DNA from: an uncultured Collinsella sp.
Lineage (GTDB): Bacteria > Actinomycetota > Coriobacteriia > Coriobacteriales > Coriobacteriaceae
Assembly (NCBI GenBank): GCA_902479205.1
Contig: CABSNX010000021.1
Span: 1 to 15,395, forward strand
Direction of reading: 5' to 3'
Length of the DNA: 15,395 bases
Part shown: positions 1 through 5,830 of the stretch, one piece after another
Layout: every line of letters starts with the position of its first letter
Position numbering within the stretch: position 1 is the stretch's first letter
The notes under the pieces: model-generated
What the model was told of the DNA's origin: nothing
Database searches by the model: none
What the model saw: only the letters and a program-made list of their open reading frames with translations
Position numbers and translations under genes: made by a program

Positions 1-36
1 TATTCGGCGGCAGCGTCAGATGTGGAGAAGAGACAG
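1..36 (+). other. Degraded Nextera read-1 adapter (artefact)
   Basis: Positions 4-36 match the 33-base Nextera read-1 adapter (recalled from memory) at 30 of 33 positions. The three differences, at 7, 25 and 27, are all T in the adapter and G here. The last 19 bases are the transposon mosaic end with two of those changes. The three bases before it would be the tail of an i5 index. This is library sequence, not genome. It happens to extend the edge gene's reading frame by about ten false residues. Confidence 0.9.
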
Positions 37-323
37 AGCTGCCACAGGGTGCGGCCACTCTGGTCGGAAAACAGATTGAGTACCGCGACCACCACGACGA
101 TCGCCAGCAGCGGCGCCATCGATGACAGGACGCGGCGAAGCGGCACCCGGGCCACGACATAGACCAGAACCACAAACATTGCAACCGGAACCAGCCCGCG
201 GAAGCTTCCGACGGTGAGCACGGTGATCAGAAATGCGAAACCTAGGAGCAACTTAGTGCGCGGATCCAGGCGATGCACCGCGCTATCCCCGGGATAATAG
301 CTGCCAAATGAGAACGCCTCCAT
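37..323 (-). CDS. ecfT: ECF transporter transmembrane component EcfT, partial (N-terminus only)
   Basis: This is the membrane scaffold subunit that couples the two ECF ATPases to the substrate-binding S component. About 95 residues are present. Near the N-terminus it has the family pattern YYPGDSAVHRLDPRTKLLL (residues 9-27). Hydrophobic segments follow at about 25-40, 44-58 and 70-85, as in EcfT N-termini. The ATG at 323 overlaps the stop of the upstream ATPase gene by one base (TAATG), so the two are probably translationally coupled. The ATPase gene's last codons contain a GAGGAG ribosome-binding site. EcfT proteins are normally about 260 residues, so roughly the last two thirds, including the cytoplasmic coupling helices with their Ala-Arg-Gly motifs, lie beyond the contig. 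Residues read from positions 1-36 are adapter. Confidence 0.88.
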
Positions 324-2227
324 TAGCATTTCTCCTCTCGCGCGGCTATCTTGGAACCGGCCTGACACGGAGCCCTCAAAGGTCCGTCCGCGCAGCCCAG
401 CAGCAAGCCGGCCAGCTCGTCGGCCAGCGCCCCAACCGTATAAAGCCTGTCGCAGCGGAGCGGCACGCCGGCCTGTGCGAGCGCCAGCGCCATACGCTGG
501 GCGGCAGGAACGCCCAGGCCAATCGACTTGAGCTCGTTCGCGTGCGCAAAAACCTGCGAGGGCGTTCCCTCGACAAACACCGCGCCCTCGTTCATCACAA
601 CGATACGGTCACAACAATTTGCCAGGTCATCCATGCTGTGCGAAACCATGACAACGGTCAGACCCTCGCGATGGAGTCGACCGATGAGCCCTAGGAAATC
701 CCTGCGCGCCGCCGGATCGAGCCCTGCCATGGGCTCATCGAGTACTAGGACCTCGGGCTCCATAGCAAGCACGCCAGCAAACGCCACACGCCGCTGCTGG
801 CCGCCCGAAAGCTCAAAGGGGCTCTTGTCGCCTATCGCGGCAAGGTCGAGGCCCACGCGTGCAAGCGATGATGCGACACGGCGCGCAACCTCGTCTTGCG
901 GCAGACCAAGGTTACGCGGGCCAAACGCCACGTCCTGCGCCACGGTCTCAGCAAATAACTGGCGCTCGGGATACTGAAACACCACGCCGACCTTGGCCTT
1001 AACCGCGGCGGCGTCTTTCTTGTTTGACAGGTCGAGCCCCAGCGCGCAAACGCTTCCCTCCTGCGGACGAATCAACCCGTTGAGATGCTGAACCAGCGTT
1101 GATTTACCCGAGCCGGTATGACCCGCCAGGCCCAGAAACTCACCGCGACACACCGTCAGCGAAACGTCGCGCAGTGCCCAGGGGCTGTTTGGATCGTTGC
1201 CCCAAAGGGCCTGTTTGCTCAATGCGTCCGCAGTGGCCGAGCGCTTACGCCAGCGACGGCGCTCGCGGGCGCTCAGCGAGTAACTATGCGAGAGGTGCGA
1301 AATCTCGATAACGGGCTCCGACGCAGCTATCCCGTCGGCTGCAGAGGATCCATTGTCAAGCACATGAGAATCGGATGCGGAAGGCTGCCCCGCGATGTCC
1401 GCCCCGCTCCGCTCGGCATAAACCTGCGCAATCTCGGCGACCATATCCACCTCACGCACCTGCGCGCAAACGGGCACGCCCTTCTTACGAAGTGCTCTGC
1501 CCAGACAGCACGACGCCGGCATATCCAGGTTGAGCTGCGCAAGTTCGTCCGCCCGCGTCAAGATTTCCTCGGGCGTACCGATCATGGCAACGCGCCCTGC
1601 CCGAAACACCGCGACACGATCGGCCTCGGCGGCCTCTTCCATAAAGTGCGTAATCATCACGATGGTCATGCCGCGATCGTGCAACGCGCGGCAAGCCTTC
1701 ATAAGGCCCTGACGTCCACGCGGATCGAGCATCGAGGAAGCCTCATCCAAAATGAGAACGCACGGCTCCATGGCGAGCACGCCGGCAAGCGCCACGCGTT
1801 GCTTTTGGCCACCCGAAAGCGCATGGGTCTCGTGGCGCTCAAAGCCCACCAGCCCCACGCCCTTCAGCGCCTCGCGTACGCGCTGCGCAATTTGCGCCGA
1901 TGGCACGCCAAGGTTTTCGGGACCAAACGCAACGTCATCTTCGACAAGCGTTGCCACCAGCTGATCATCGGGATTCTGGAATACCATGCCCGCGGTCGAG
2001 CGAATGTCGTAGACCAGCTCGGGGTCGGACGCATCCATGCCGTTGATACGTACCGTGCCCGCATCGGGCTGCAGCAGCGCATTCAGATGCTTGGCAAACG
2101 TCGACTTGCCCGACCCATTGCCACCGAGGATACAGAAAAACTCGCCATCCTCGATGTTCAGATCGATGCCATCGAGCGCCGGTGCAGCACCGTCATAGCT
2201 AAAGGAAACGCCCCGACACTCAATCAT
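323..2227 (-). CDS. Fused double ECF transporter ATPase (EcfA1-EcfA2)
   Basis: This 634-residue protein carries two complete ABC ATPase domains, where many bacteria have two separate subunits. It powers vitamin uptake from the cytoplasmic face together with EcfT and an S component. Domain 1 has Walker A GGNGSGKST at 35-43, a Q-loop at Q84, signature LSGGQ at 137-141 and Walker B LILDEA ending at 163. Domain 2 starts near residue 310. It has GHTGSGKST near 370, FQYPERQ, LSGGQQRR and LVLDEPMAGLDP. Both catalytic glutamates are present, so both sites look active. Domain 2 has a basic insertion (RERRRWRKR) shortly after its first strand, and the inter-domain linker is acidic and Ser/Ala-rich. The start at 2227 overlaps the upstream S-component stop by four bases (ATGA). 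The frame is open further upstream, but that part overlaps ribU and is not ABC-like. Confidence 0.93.
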   Translation of the reverse strand: MIECRGVSFSYDGAAPALDGIDLNIEDGEFFCILGGNGSGKSTFAKHLNALLQPDAGTVRINGMDASDPELVYDIRSTAGMVFQNPDDQLVATLVEDDVAFGPENLGVPSAQIAQRVREALKGVGLVGFERHETHALSGGQKQRVALAGVLAMEPCVLILDEASSMLDPRGRQGLMKACRALHDRGMTIVMITHFMEEAAEADRVAVFRAGRVAMIGTPEEILTRADELAQLNLDMPASCCLGRALRKKGVPVCAQVREVDMVAEIAQVYAERSGADIAGQPSASDSHVLDNGSSAADGIAASEPVIEISHLSHSYSLSARERRRWRKRSATADALSKQALWGNDPNSPWALRDVSLTVCRGEFLGLAGHTGSGKSTLVQHLNGLIRPQEGSVCALGLDLSNKKDAAAVKAKVGVVFQYPERQLFAETVAQDVAFGPRNLGLPQDEVARRVASSLARVGLDLAAIGDKSPFELSGGQQRRVAFAGVLAMEPEVLVLDEPMAGLDPAARRDFLGLIGRLHREGLTVVMVSHSMDDLANCCDRIVVMNEGAVFVEGTPSQVFAHANELKSIGLGVPAAQRMALALAQAGVPLRCDRLYTVGALADELAGLLLGCADGPLRAPCQAGSKIAAREEKC

Positions 2228-2814
2228 GCGCGGCCTTTGACCTGGTCCTTCTTGGGCGTGATGAGGTTGGAGACCGCCTTGTACACCGCAAGCGTCAGCA
2301 CCGAGTTGAGCACGGTCTTGATAAGGTTGAACGGCAGCACCGCAGGAATCATGAGCGGGGCAATCACATCGACCGAGCCATACCAGAACCATACGCCAAT
2401 GGTAAGATTTGCGACCATAGACAACGCCGTAGCGGCAATAACGCCGAGCACCAGGCCAATCACGGCACCCTTATAGGTATGCATCTTCTGGTAGACAATA
2501 GCCGCGGGCAGAATGTAGCCCAGCGTGGCAACCAAGTTCATAAGCGCACCGACCCAATCGCCCGTGGTAAGCGCATGGATAACGATCGCCATGGCGGCAA
2601 CAGCGGTGCCGGCACCAGGACCATACGCAAATCCACACACCATCGCCGGCACCAGCGACGGGTCATACGTCAAAAACGGCGCCGAAGGAAGAATGGGCAG
2701 CTGCACATACATAAAGAGCGCGCCCAGGGCACACATAAGCGCCATGGTTACGAGCTGTTTGGTGCTCCACCTATTCGTGTTCTCAAAATGGATATGCTGC
2801 GACTGTTCAGACAT
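2224..2814 (-). CDS. ribU: ECF transporter S component, RibU-like riboflavin-binding membrane protein
   Basis: This 196-residue integral membrane protein captures the substrate for the ECF transporter encoded just downstream. About six hydrophobic segments are visible after a 20-residue soluble N-terminus. The stretch around residues 47-69 (PFLTYDPSLVPAMVCGFAYG) resembles the RibU pattern of an acidic or polar residue before a P-A motif and GxxxGPxAG. The riboflavin assignment rests mainly on the FMN riboswitch directly upstream. The protein alone would only be called an ECF S component. The start at 2814 is preceded by GGCAGG seven bases away, in a strong Shine-Dalgarno context continuing TGATC. 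An upstream in-frame ATG at 2835 lies inside the riboswitch and is rejected. Other flavin-related substrates cannot be excluded. Confidence 0.85.
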   Translation of the reverse strand: MSEQSQHIHFENTNRWSTKQLVTMALMCALGALFMYVQLPILPSAPFLTYDPSLVPAMVCGFAYGPGAGTAVAAMAIVIHALTTGDWVGALMNLVATLGYILPAAIVYQKMHTYKGAVIGLVLGVIAATALSMVANLTIGVWFWYGSVDVIAPLMIPAVLPFNLIKTVLNSVLTLAVYKAVSNLITPKKDQVKGRA

Positions 2815-2822
2815 AAGATCAC

Positions 2823-3007
2823 CTGCCTCTTTCATCCGGACTCTAACCGTTGGTACTGGGATTTCACCAGTTCAGCCTGCATGCGAACCAACACACGCAC
2901 GGGTCGCGGACTCATCGGCTCGACGCAGGTCCTCGCCTGCGCCACGGCACCCCTTTGGCACCGCCCAATTTACCGCCAGTGGGGAATTCCACCCCGCCCT
3001 GAAACAG
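2823..3007 (-). promoter_or_regulatory. FMN riboswitch (RFN element)
   Basis: Read on the minus strand, the conserved RFN blocks occur in order: AGGGCGGGGTGGAATTCCCC, ACTGGCGGTAAA, GAGTCCGCGACCCG, CTGAACTGGTGAAATCCCAG, CCAACGGTTAGAGTCCGGAT. I pair the closing helix P1 as CTGTTTC (3007-3001) with GAGGCAG (2829-2823), 7 bp with two G-U pairs. The 3' strand of P1 overlaps the ribU Shine-Dalgarno, and no separate terminator fits in the nine bases before the start codon. Control therefore looks translational: FMN binding would hide the ribosome-binding site and shut off riboflavin uptake. The aptamer identity is secure; the mechanism is inferred. Confidence 0.95.
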
Positions 3008-3015
3008 CAATTGCA

Positions 3016-3043
3016 AGTGTAGCACCAGCAGGCTTTTGCGCAA
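3016..3043 (-). promoter_or_regulatory. Promoter of the riboflavin-uptake operon
   Basis: On the minus strand an extended -10 (TGC then TACACT, hexamer at 3021-3016) lies 16 bases after TTGCGC (3043-3038). Initiation about seven bases downstream would fall near 3009, exactly at the first base-pair of the riboswitch, which supports the assignment. The -35 matches consensus at only three positions, so the extended -10 probably carries the activity. Confidence 0.55.
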
Positions 3044-3119
3044 GTATGCCAAGGGTAATTTATGGTGGGAATCAGTTGCCGCAACAACCACGTTCCCCAC
3101 CCATCCCAAAGTGATGCGC

Positions 3120-3161
3120 CTTTCGCGCAAAGCGCGAAACAGCAACCGGGATACGTATCCC
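3120..3161. repeat. Hairpin and 14-bp perfect palindrome upstream of the riboflavin operon promoter
   Basis: TTTCGCGC and GCGCGAAA form an 8-bp stem near 3121-3138 with a very short A-rich loop. Ten bases further on, GGGATACGTATCCC (3148-3161) is a perfect 14-bp palindrome. Neither is followed by a T-tract, so they do not look like terminators. The palindrome could be a dimeric regulator's operator, about 105 bases upstream of the -35, but no regulator gene is nearby. The rest of 3044-3208 shows nothing else I recognise. Confidence 0.35.
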
Positions 3162-3208
3162 TATCAGCCACGATCTCCGCCCACGCCGACCTCAAGGCCG
3201 TAAACGCA

Positions 3209-3353
3209 GGGAATCCGGGGGCGTGACGGGGGTTTCTCTCCGGAACATTCCGCAGGACGCAAAGAGGCTCCGCAGCGCGAAGCGCGATGCGGAGCCTCTT
3301 TGCATGTCCGAGGACGTTCCGGAGAGAAACCCCCGTCACGCCCCCGGATTCCC
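3209..3353. repeat. Large intergenic hairpin element 1 (38-bp perfect arms)
   Basis: Arms 3209-3246 and 3316-3353 are perfect reverse complements over 38 bp. Inside are two 12-base segments (3247-3258 and 3304-3315) that do not pair with each other, then an inner 16-bp perfect stem (3259-3274 with 3288-3303) capped by a GCGC-GAA-GCGC loop hairpin. It begins 26 bases after groEL ends. The inner stem is GC-rich and ends in CTCTTTGC, so it may also stop groEL transcription. The core TTCCGCA...CGCAAAG (3248-3264) recurs in the element at 5575-5711 in the opposite orientation, so this is a repeat family and not only a terminator. Confidence 0.85.
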
Positions 3354-3379
3354 GGTGGGAGTTCTAGACCTTGTCGGCC

Positions 3380-5017
3380 TTAGTACATACCGCCACCCTG
3401 CTGACCAGCGGTAGCAGCAGCGATAGCATCCTCAAGCTGAGTGTTCTTGGGCACATCGGAGACGGTGGCCTCGGTGATGAGGATCAGGCTGGCGACAGAA
3501 GCAGCGTTCTGCAGGGTGACGCGGCTGACCTTGACGGGGTCGAGGACGCCCATCTCGATCATATCGCCCCACTCGCCGTTGGCAGAGTTGAGACCCTGGC
3601 CAGCGGGCAGCTCGGCAACCTTGTCGACCACGACAGCGCCCTCAAAGCCAGCGTTCTTGGCGATGGTAGCGACCGGAGCGGTCAGAGCCTTCTTGACGAT
3701 GTCGACGCCGATCTTCTCCTCGGGGTCGTCGATCTCGACAGCGTCGAGCGCAGGAGCAGCGTCCATGAAGGCGACGCCGCCGCCAGCGACAATGCCCTCC
3801 TCGACAGCAGCGCGGGTAGCCTGCAGGGCGTCCTCGACGCGATGCTTGATCTCCTTGAGCTCGGACTCGGTAGCAGCGCCGACCTTGATGACGGCAACGC
3901 CACCGGAAAGCTTGGCCAGGCGCTCCTGGAGCTTCTCGCGGTCGAAGTCAGAGGTGGTGTTCTCCATCTCACCCTTGATCTGAGCGATACGAGCGTCGAT
4001 GGCCTCCTTGGAGCCAGCGCCGCCGACGACGACGGTGTTGTCCTTGGAGATGGTGACGGACTTAGCGGTACCGAGCATATCGGCGGTGATGTCAGCGACC
4101 TTCACACCCAGCTCGTCCAGGGCAGCCTGGCCACCGGTGAGGACGGCGATGTCCTCGAGGATGCGCTTGCGGCGATCGCCGTAGCCCGGAGCCTTGACGG
4201 CGCAGACGTTGAGAGCGCCGCGAATCTTGTTGAGAACGAGGGTGGGCAGGGCCTCGCCGTCGATGTCCTCAGCGATGATGAGCAGGCCACGGCCAGCGCG
4301 CTGGACAGCCTCAAGAACAGGCATGATGTCCTGGACGCTGGAAATCTTCTGGTCGGTGATGAGGATGTACGGATCCTTCATCACGGCCTCCATGCGGTCG
4401 TTGTCCGTGACGAAGTAAGCGGAGACATAGCCCTTGTCGAACTGCATACCCTCGACGGTGTCGATGGTGATGTCGAACGTCTGGGAATCCTCGACGGTGA
4501 TGACGCCGTCCTTGCCCACGACCTCCATGGCCTCGGCGATCTTCTCGCCGACCTCGGGGTCACCGGCGGAGATGGTACCGACGGAGGCAATCTGCTCCTT
4601 GGTCTCGACCGGCTTGGCCTGCTTCTTCATCTCGGCGACGGCGGCGTTGACGGCCTTGTCGATGCCGCGACGGATGGCCAGCGGGTTGGCGCCAGCGGCG
4701 ACGTTGCGCAGACCGTCGTTGACGATGGCCTGGGCGAGCAGGGTTGCGGTGGTGGTGCCGTCACCCACGGTGTCGTTGGTCTTGGTGGCGACCTCCTTCA
4801 CCAGCTGGGCGCCCATGTTCTCGATGTTGTCCTCGAGTTCGATCTCCTTAGCGACGGAAACGCCGTCGTTGGTGATGGTCGGGGCACCGAACGTGCGCTG
4901 CAGTGCAACGTAGCGGCCCTTGGGGCCCATGGTGACGGTAACGGCGTCGGCCAGGGTGTTGACGCCCTTGGCGAGCTTAGCGCGGGCATCGGTGTTGAAC
5001 GTAATGTTCTTTGCCAT
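3380..5017 (-). CDS. groEL: Chaperonin GroEL (Hsp60)
   Basis: This is the 60-kDa chaperonin subunit, which forms a double heptameric ring and folds proteins in an ATP-driven cycle with GroES. It is 545 residues, the usual length. It begins MAKNITFNTDARAKL. It has the nucleotide-binding signatures VTMGPKGRYVAL near residues 28-39 and VGDGTTTATLL near 85-95. The hydrolysis Asp corresponds to GVDIVKKAL in the C-terminal equatorial domain. The tail ends AGQQGGGMY, so the flexible Gly-Gly-Met tail is reduced to one unit plus Tyr, a mild oddity. The Shine-Dalgarno GGAGG precedes the start, in TTTTGGAGGATTACCCACT. It lies 96 bases downstream of groES on the same strand and must be cotranscribed with it. 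The complementary strand is open over the whole gene, which is a codon-bias shadow. Confidence 0.98.
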   Translation of the reverse strand: MAKNITFNTDARAKLAKGVNTLADAVTVTMGPKGRYVALQRTFGAPTITNDGVSVAKEIELEDNIENMGAQLVKEVATKTNDTVGDGTTTATLLAQAIVNDGLRNVAAGANPLAIRRGIDKAVNAAVAEMKKQAKPVETKEQIASVGTISAGDPEVGEKIAEAMEVVGKDGVITVEDSQTFDITIDTVEGMQFDKGYVSAYFVTDNDRMEAVMKDPYILITDQKISSVQDIMPVLEAVQRAGRGLLIIAEDIDGEALPTLVLNKIRGALNVCAVKAPGYGDRRKRILEDIAVLTGGQAALDELGVKVADITADMLGTAKSVTISKDNTVVVGGAGSKEAIDARIAQIKGEMENTTSDFDREKLQERLAKLSGGVAVIKVGAATESELKEIKHRVEDALQATRAAVEEGIVAGGGVAFMDAAPALDAVEIDDPEEKIGVDIVKKALTAPVATIAKNAGFEGAVVVDKVAELPAGQGLNSANGEWGDMIEMGVLDPVKVSRVTLQNAASVASLILITEATVSDVPKNTQLEDAIAAATAGQQGGGMY

Positions 5018-5043
5018 AGTGGGTAATCCTCCAAAAGAAATGT

Positions 5044-5077
5044 GACTCGCGTCGCCGCTTCCGAGTCCTATGCGGCG
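5044..5077 (-). other. Candidate pseudoknot or alternative stems in the groES-groEL spacer
   Basis: In the 96-base spacer, GACTCG (5044-5049) can pair with CGAGTC (5062-5067), and CGCCGC (5053-5058) with GCGGCG (5072-5077). The pairs interleave, so they form either two alternative hairpins or an H-type pseudoknot, ending 27 bases before the groEL start. Six-base stems in GC-rich DNA can arise by chance. Confidence 0.25.
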
Positions 5078-5113
5078 GGCGCGCTCAAAGACGAATCAGA
5101 GATTCTGACGAGA

Positions 5114-5407
5114 CTAGGCCTCGACGACAGCGTAGATGTCGTCGGCGCGCATGAGCAGATACTTCTCGCCGTCGACCTTGACCTCGTTGCCACCGAACTT
5201 ACCGTAGATGACAACGTCGCCAACCTTGACGTCCATGGGGATGCGCTCACCCTTGTCGTTGACCTTGCCGGCGCCCACGGCAACGATGGTGCCGCGCTGC
5301 GGCTTCTCCTGAGCGTTGCTGGCGATGTACAGACCAGAGGCGGTCTTCTGCTCGGCCTCGTCGGGCTTGACCAGGACGCGATCTGCAAGCGGCTTCAAAG
5401 ACGACAT
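5114..5407 (-). CDS. groES: Co-chaperonin GroES (Hsp10)
   Basis: This is the 10-kDa heptameric lid of the GroEL folding chamber. It is 97 residues, the normal length. It opens MSSLKPLADRVLVKPDEAEQ, with the conserved PLxDRVLVK strand. It continues with the mobile-loop region TASGLYIASNAQEKPQRG, the GKVNDKGERIPMDVKVGD block and the ending EKYLLMRADDIYAVVEA. The start at 5407 follows a strong AAAGGAGG eight bases upstream; the in-frame ATG at 5440 lies within the 5' hairpin and is rejected. It is first in the groES-groEL operon. A CIRCE-like inverted repeat about 125 bases upstream suggests HrcA-type heat-shock repression. Confidence 0.98.
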   Translation of the reverse strand: MSSLKPLADRVLVKPDEAEQKTASGLYIASNAQEKPQRGTIVAVGAGKVNDKGERIPMDVKVGDVVIYGKFGGNEVKVDGEKYLLMRADDIYAVVEA

Positions 5408-5428
5408 GCTTGTTTCCTCCTTTGTGGG

Positions 5429-5449
5429 CCGCGCGGTCATGCCGCGCGG
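5429..5449 (-). promoter_or_regulatory. GC hairpin in the groES 5' untranslated region
   Basis: CCGCGCGG (5429-5436) pairs with CCGCGCGG (5442-5449) around a five-base loop. The stem ends about eight bases before the AAGGAGG ribosome-binding site. It does not cover that site and has no T-tract. It may stabilise the mRNA 5' end or influence ribosome loading; its function is unproven. Confidence 0.45.
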
Positions 5450-5498
5450 GTTAACCCTTTTTGTTTGCGTACGCGTTGAATGGTACCCACGAATGGCG

Positions 5499-5504
5499 GG
5501 TTAT
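5499..5504 (-). promoter_or_regulatory. Candidate groESL -10 box
   Basis: TATAAC on the minus strand, about 95 bases upstream of groES and just downstream of the CIRCE-like site, is the best -10 candidate. A TTGACT lies only eight bases upstream of it, too close to serve as the -35, and nothing at 16-18 bases resembles one. The assignment is therefore tentative. Confidence 0.3.
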
Positions 5505-5532
5505 ACAACACAGAGTCAAAAAATCTTATTTT

Positions 5533-5559
5533 TTGGCACTTAGATTTTCTGAATGCCTG
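5533..5559. promoter_or_regulatory. Degenerate CIRCE operator (HrcA site) upstream of groES
   Basis: TTGGCACTT (5533-5541), a nine-base spacer and GAATGCCTG (5551-5559) match the CIRCE consensus TTAGCACTC-N9-GAGTGCTAA at 7 of 9 and 6 of 9 positions, with the exact spacer length. The location upstream of groESL is where actinobacterial and firmicute CIRCE sites sit. The degeneracy could mean weak HrcA binding or a lineage-specific variant. No hrcA gene lies in the window. Confidence 0.55.
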
Positions 5560-5574
5560 GGGATAACTTAGCAG

Positions 5575-5711
5575 TGGCTCCCGGGGCGGACCGGAGGGCA
5601 TGAAGTTTGCTGCTCTACAGTCCTGCGCAAGACGGAAAGCACATTAAGTGCTTTCCTTTGCGTGCGGAACTCGCGACAAACTTCATGCCCTCCGGTCCGC
5701 CCCGGGAGCCA
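5575..5711. repeat. Large intergenic hairpin element 2 (35-bp perfect arms)
   Basis: Arms 5575-5609 and 5677-5711 are perfect reverse complements over 35 bp. They enclose an unpaired 24-base segment (5610-5633), an inner 9-bp perfect stem GGAAAGCAC/GTGCTTTCC (5634-5642 with 5648-5656, loop ATTAA) and an unpaired 20-base segment (5657-5676). On the minus strand the core TTCCGCA then CGCAAAG (5669-5656) repeats that of element 1, and AGGAC (5624-5620) lies on the other side of the inner stem in both. It sits between the amidohydrolase terminator and the groESL operator. It encodes no protein that I can support. Confidence 0.85.
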
Positions 5712-5780
5712 GGTTGACTAATTCGGCCCCGGCATTCAGGAAAGTCAGTGCAGCAAAATGGCGATGCAGATGGTGCGAAT

Positions 5781-5811
5781 AAGAAAGGGGCACGTTGCTG
5801 AAACGTGCCCC
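5781..5811 (-). terminator. Rho-independent terminator of the amidohydrolase gene
   Basis: GGGGCACGTT (5787-5796) and AACGTGCCCC (5802-5811) form a perfect 10-bp stem with a five-base loop. On the minus strand it is followed by TTTCTTATTC. It begins 20 bases after the stop codon of the minus-strand gene. Confidence 0.85.
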
Positions 5812-5830
5812 CTATGAGTGAGGTATGAGG

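Noticed and set aside
2228..2392. A 55-codon upstream extension of the ATPase gene
   Set aside because: It lies inside ribU in another frame, and ABC homology starts at MIECRG right at the ATGA overlap.
3223..3339. Similar peptides (MTGVSLRN...) readable on both strands of hairpin element 1
   Set aside because: The likeness follows from the inverted repeat itself. There is no ribosome-binding site, and the frames end at random.
3209..3353. Reading the long hairpins as integron attC sites or as an insertion-sequence remnant
   Set aside because: There is no GTTRRRY/RYYYAAC core at the ends, no integrase or transposase, no clear target duplication, and the arm ends differ between copies.
3371..5026. 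A 551-codon open frame on the plus strand opposite groEL, rich in Asp, Gly, Leu and Val
   Set aside because: It mirrors the codon bias of groEL exactly, with no ribosome-binding site or family features. It is a shadow frame.
5490..5515. TTGACT plus TATAAC upstream of groES as a standard promoter
   Set aside because: The spacing is only eight bases, too short for a sigma-70-type promoter. Only the -10 is kept, with low confidence.
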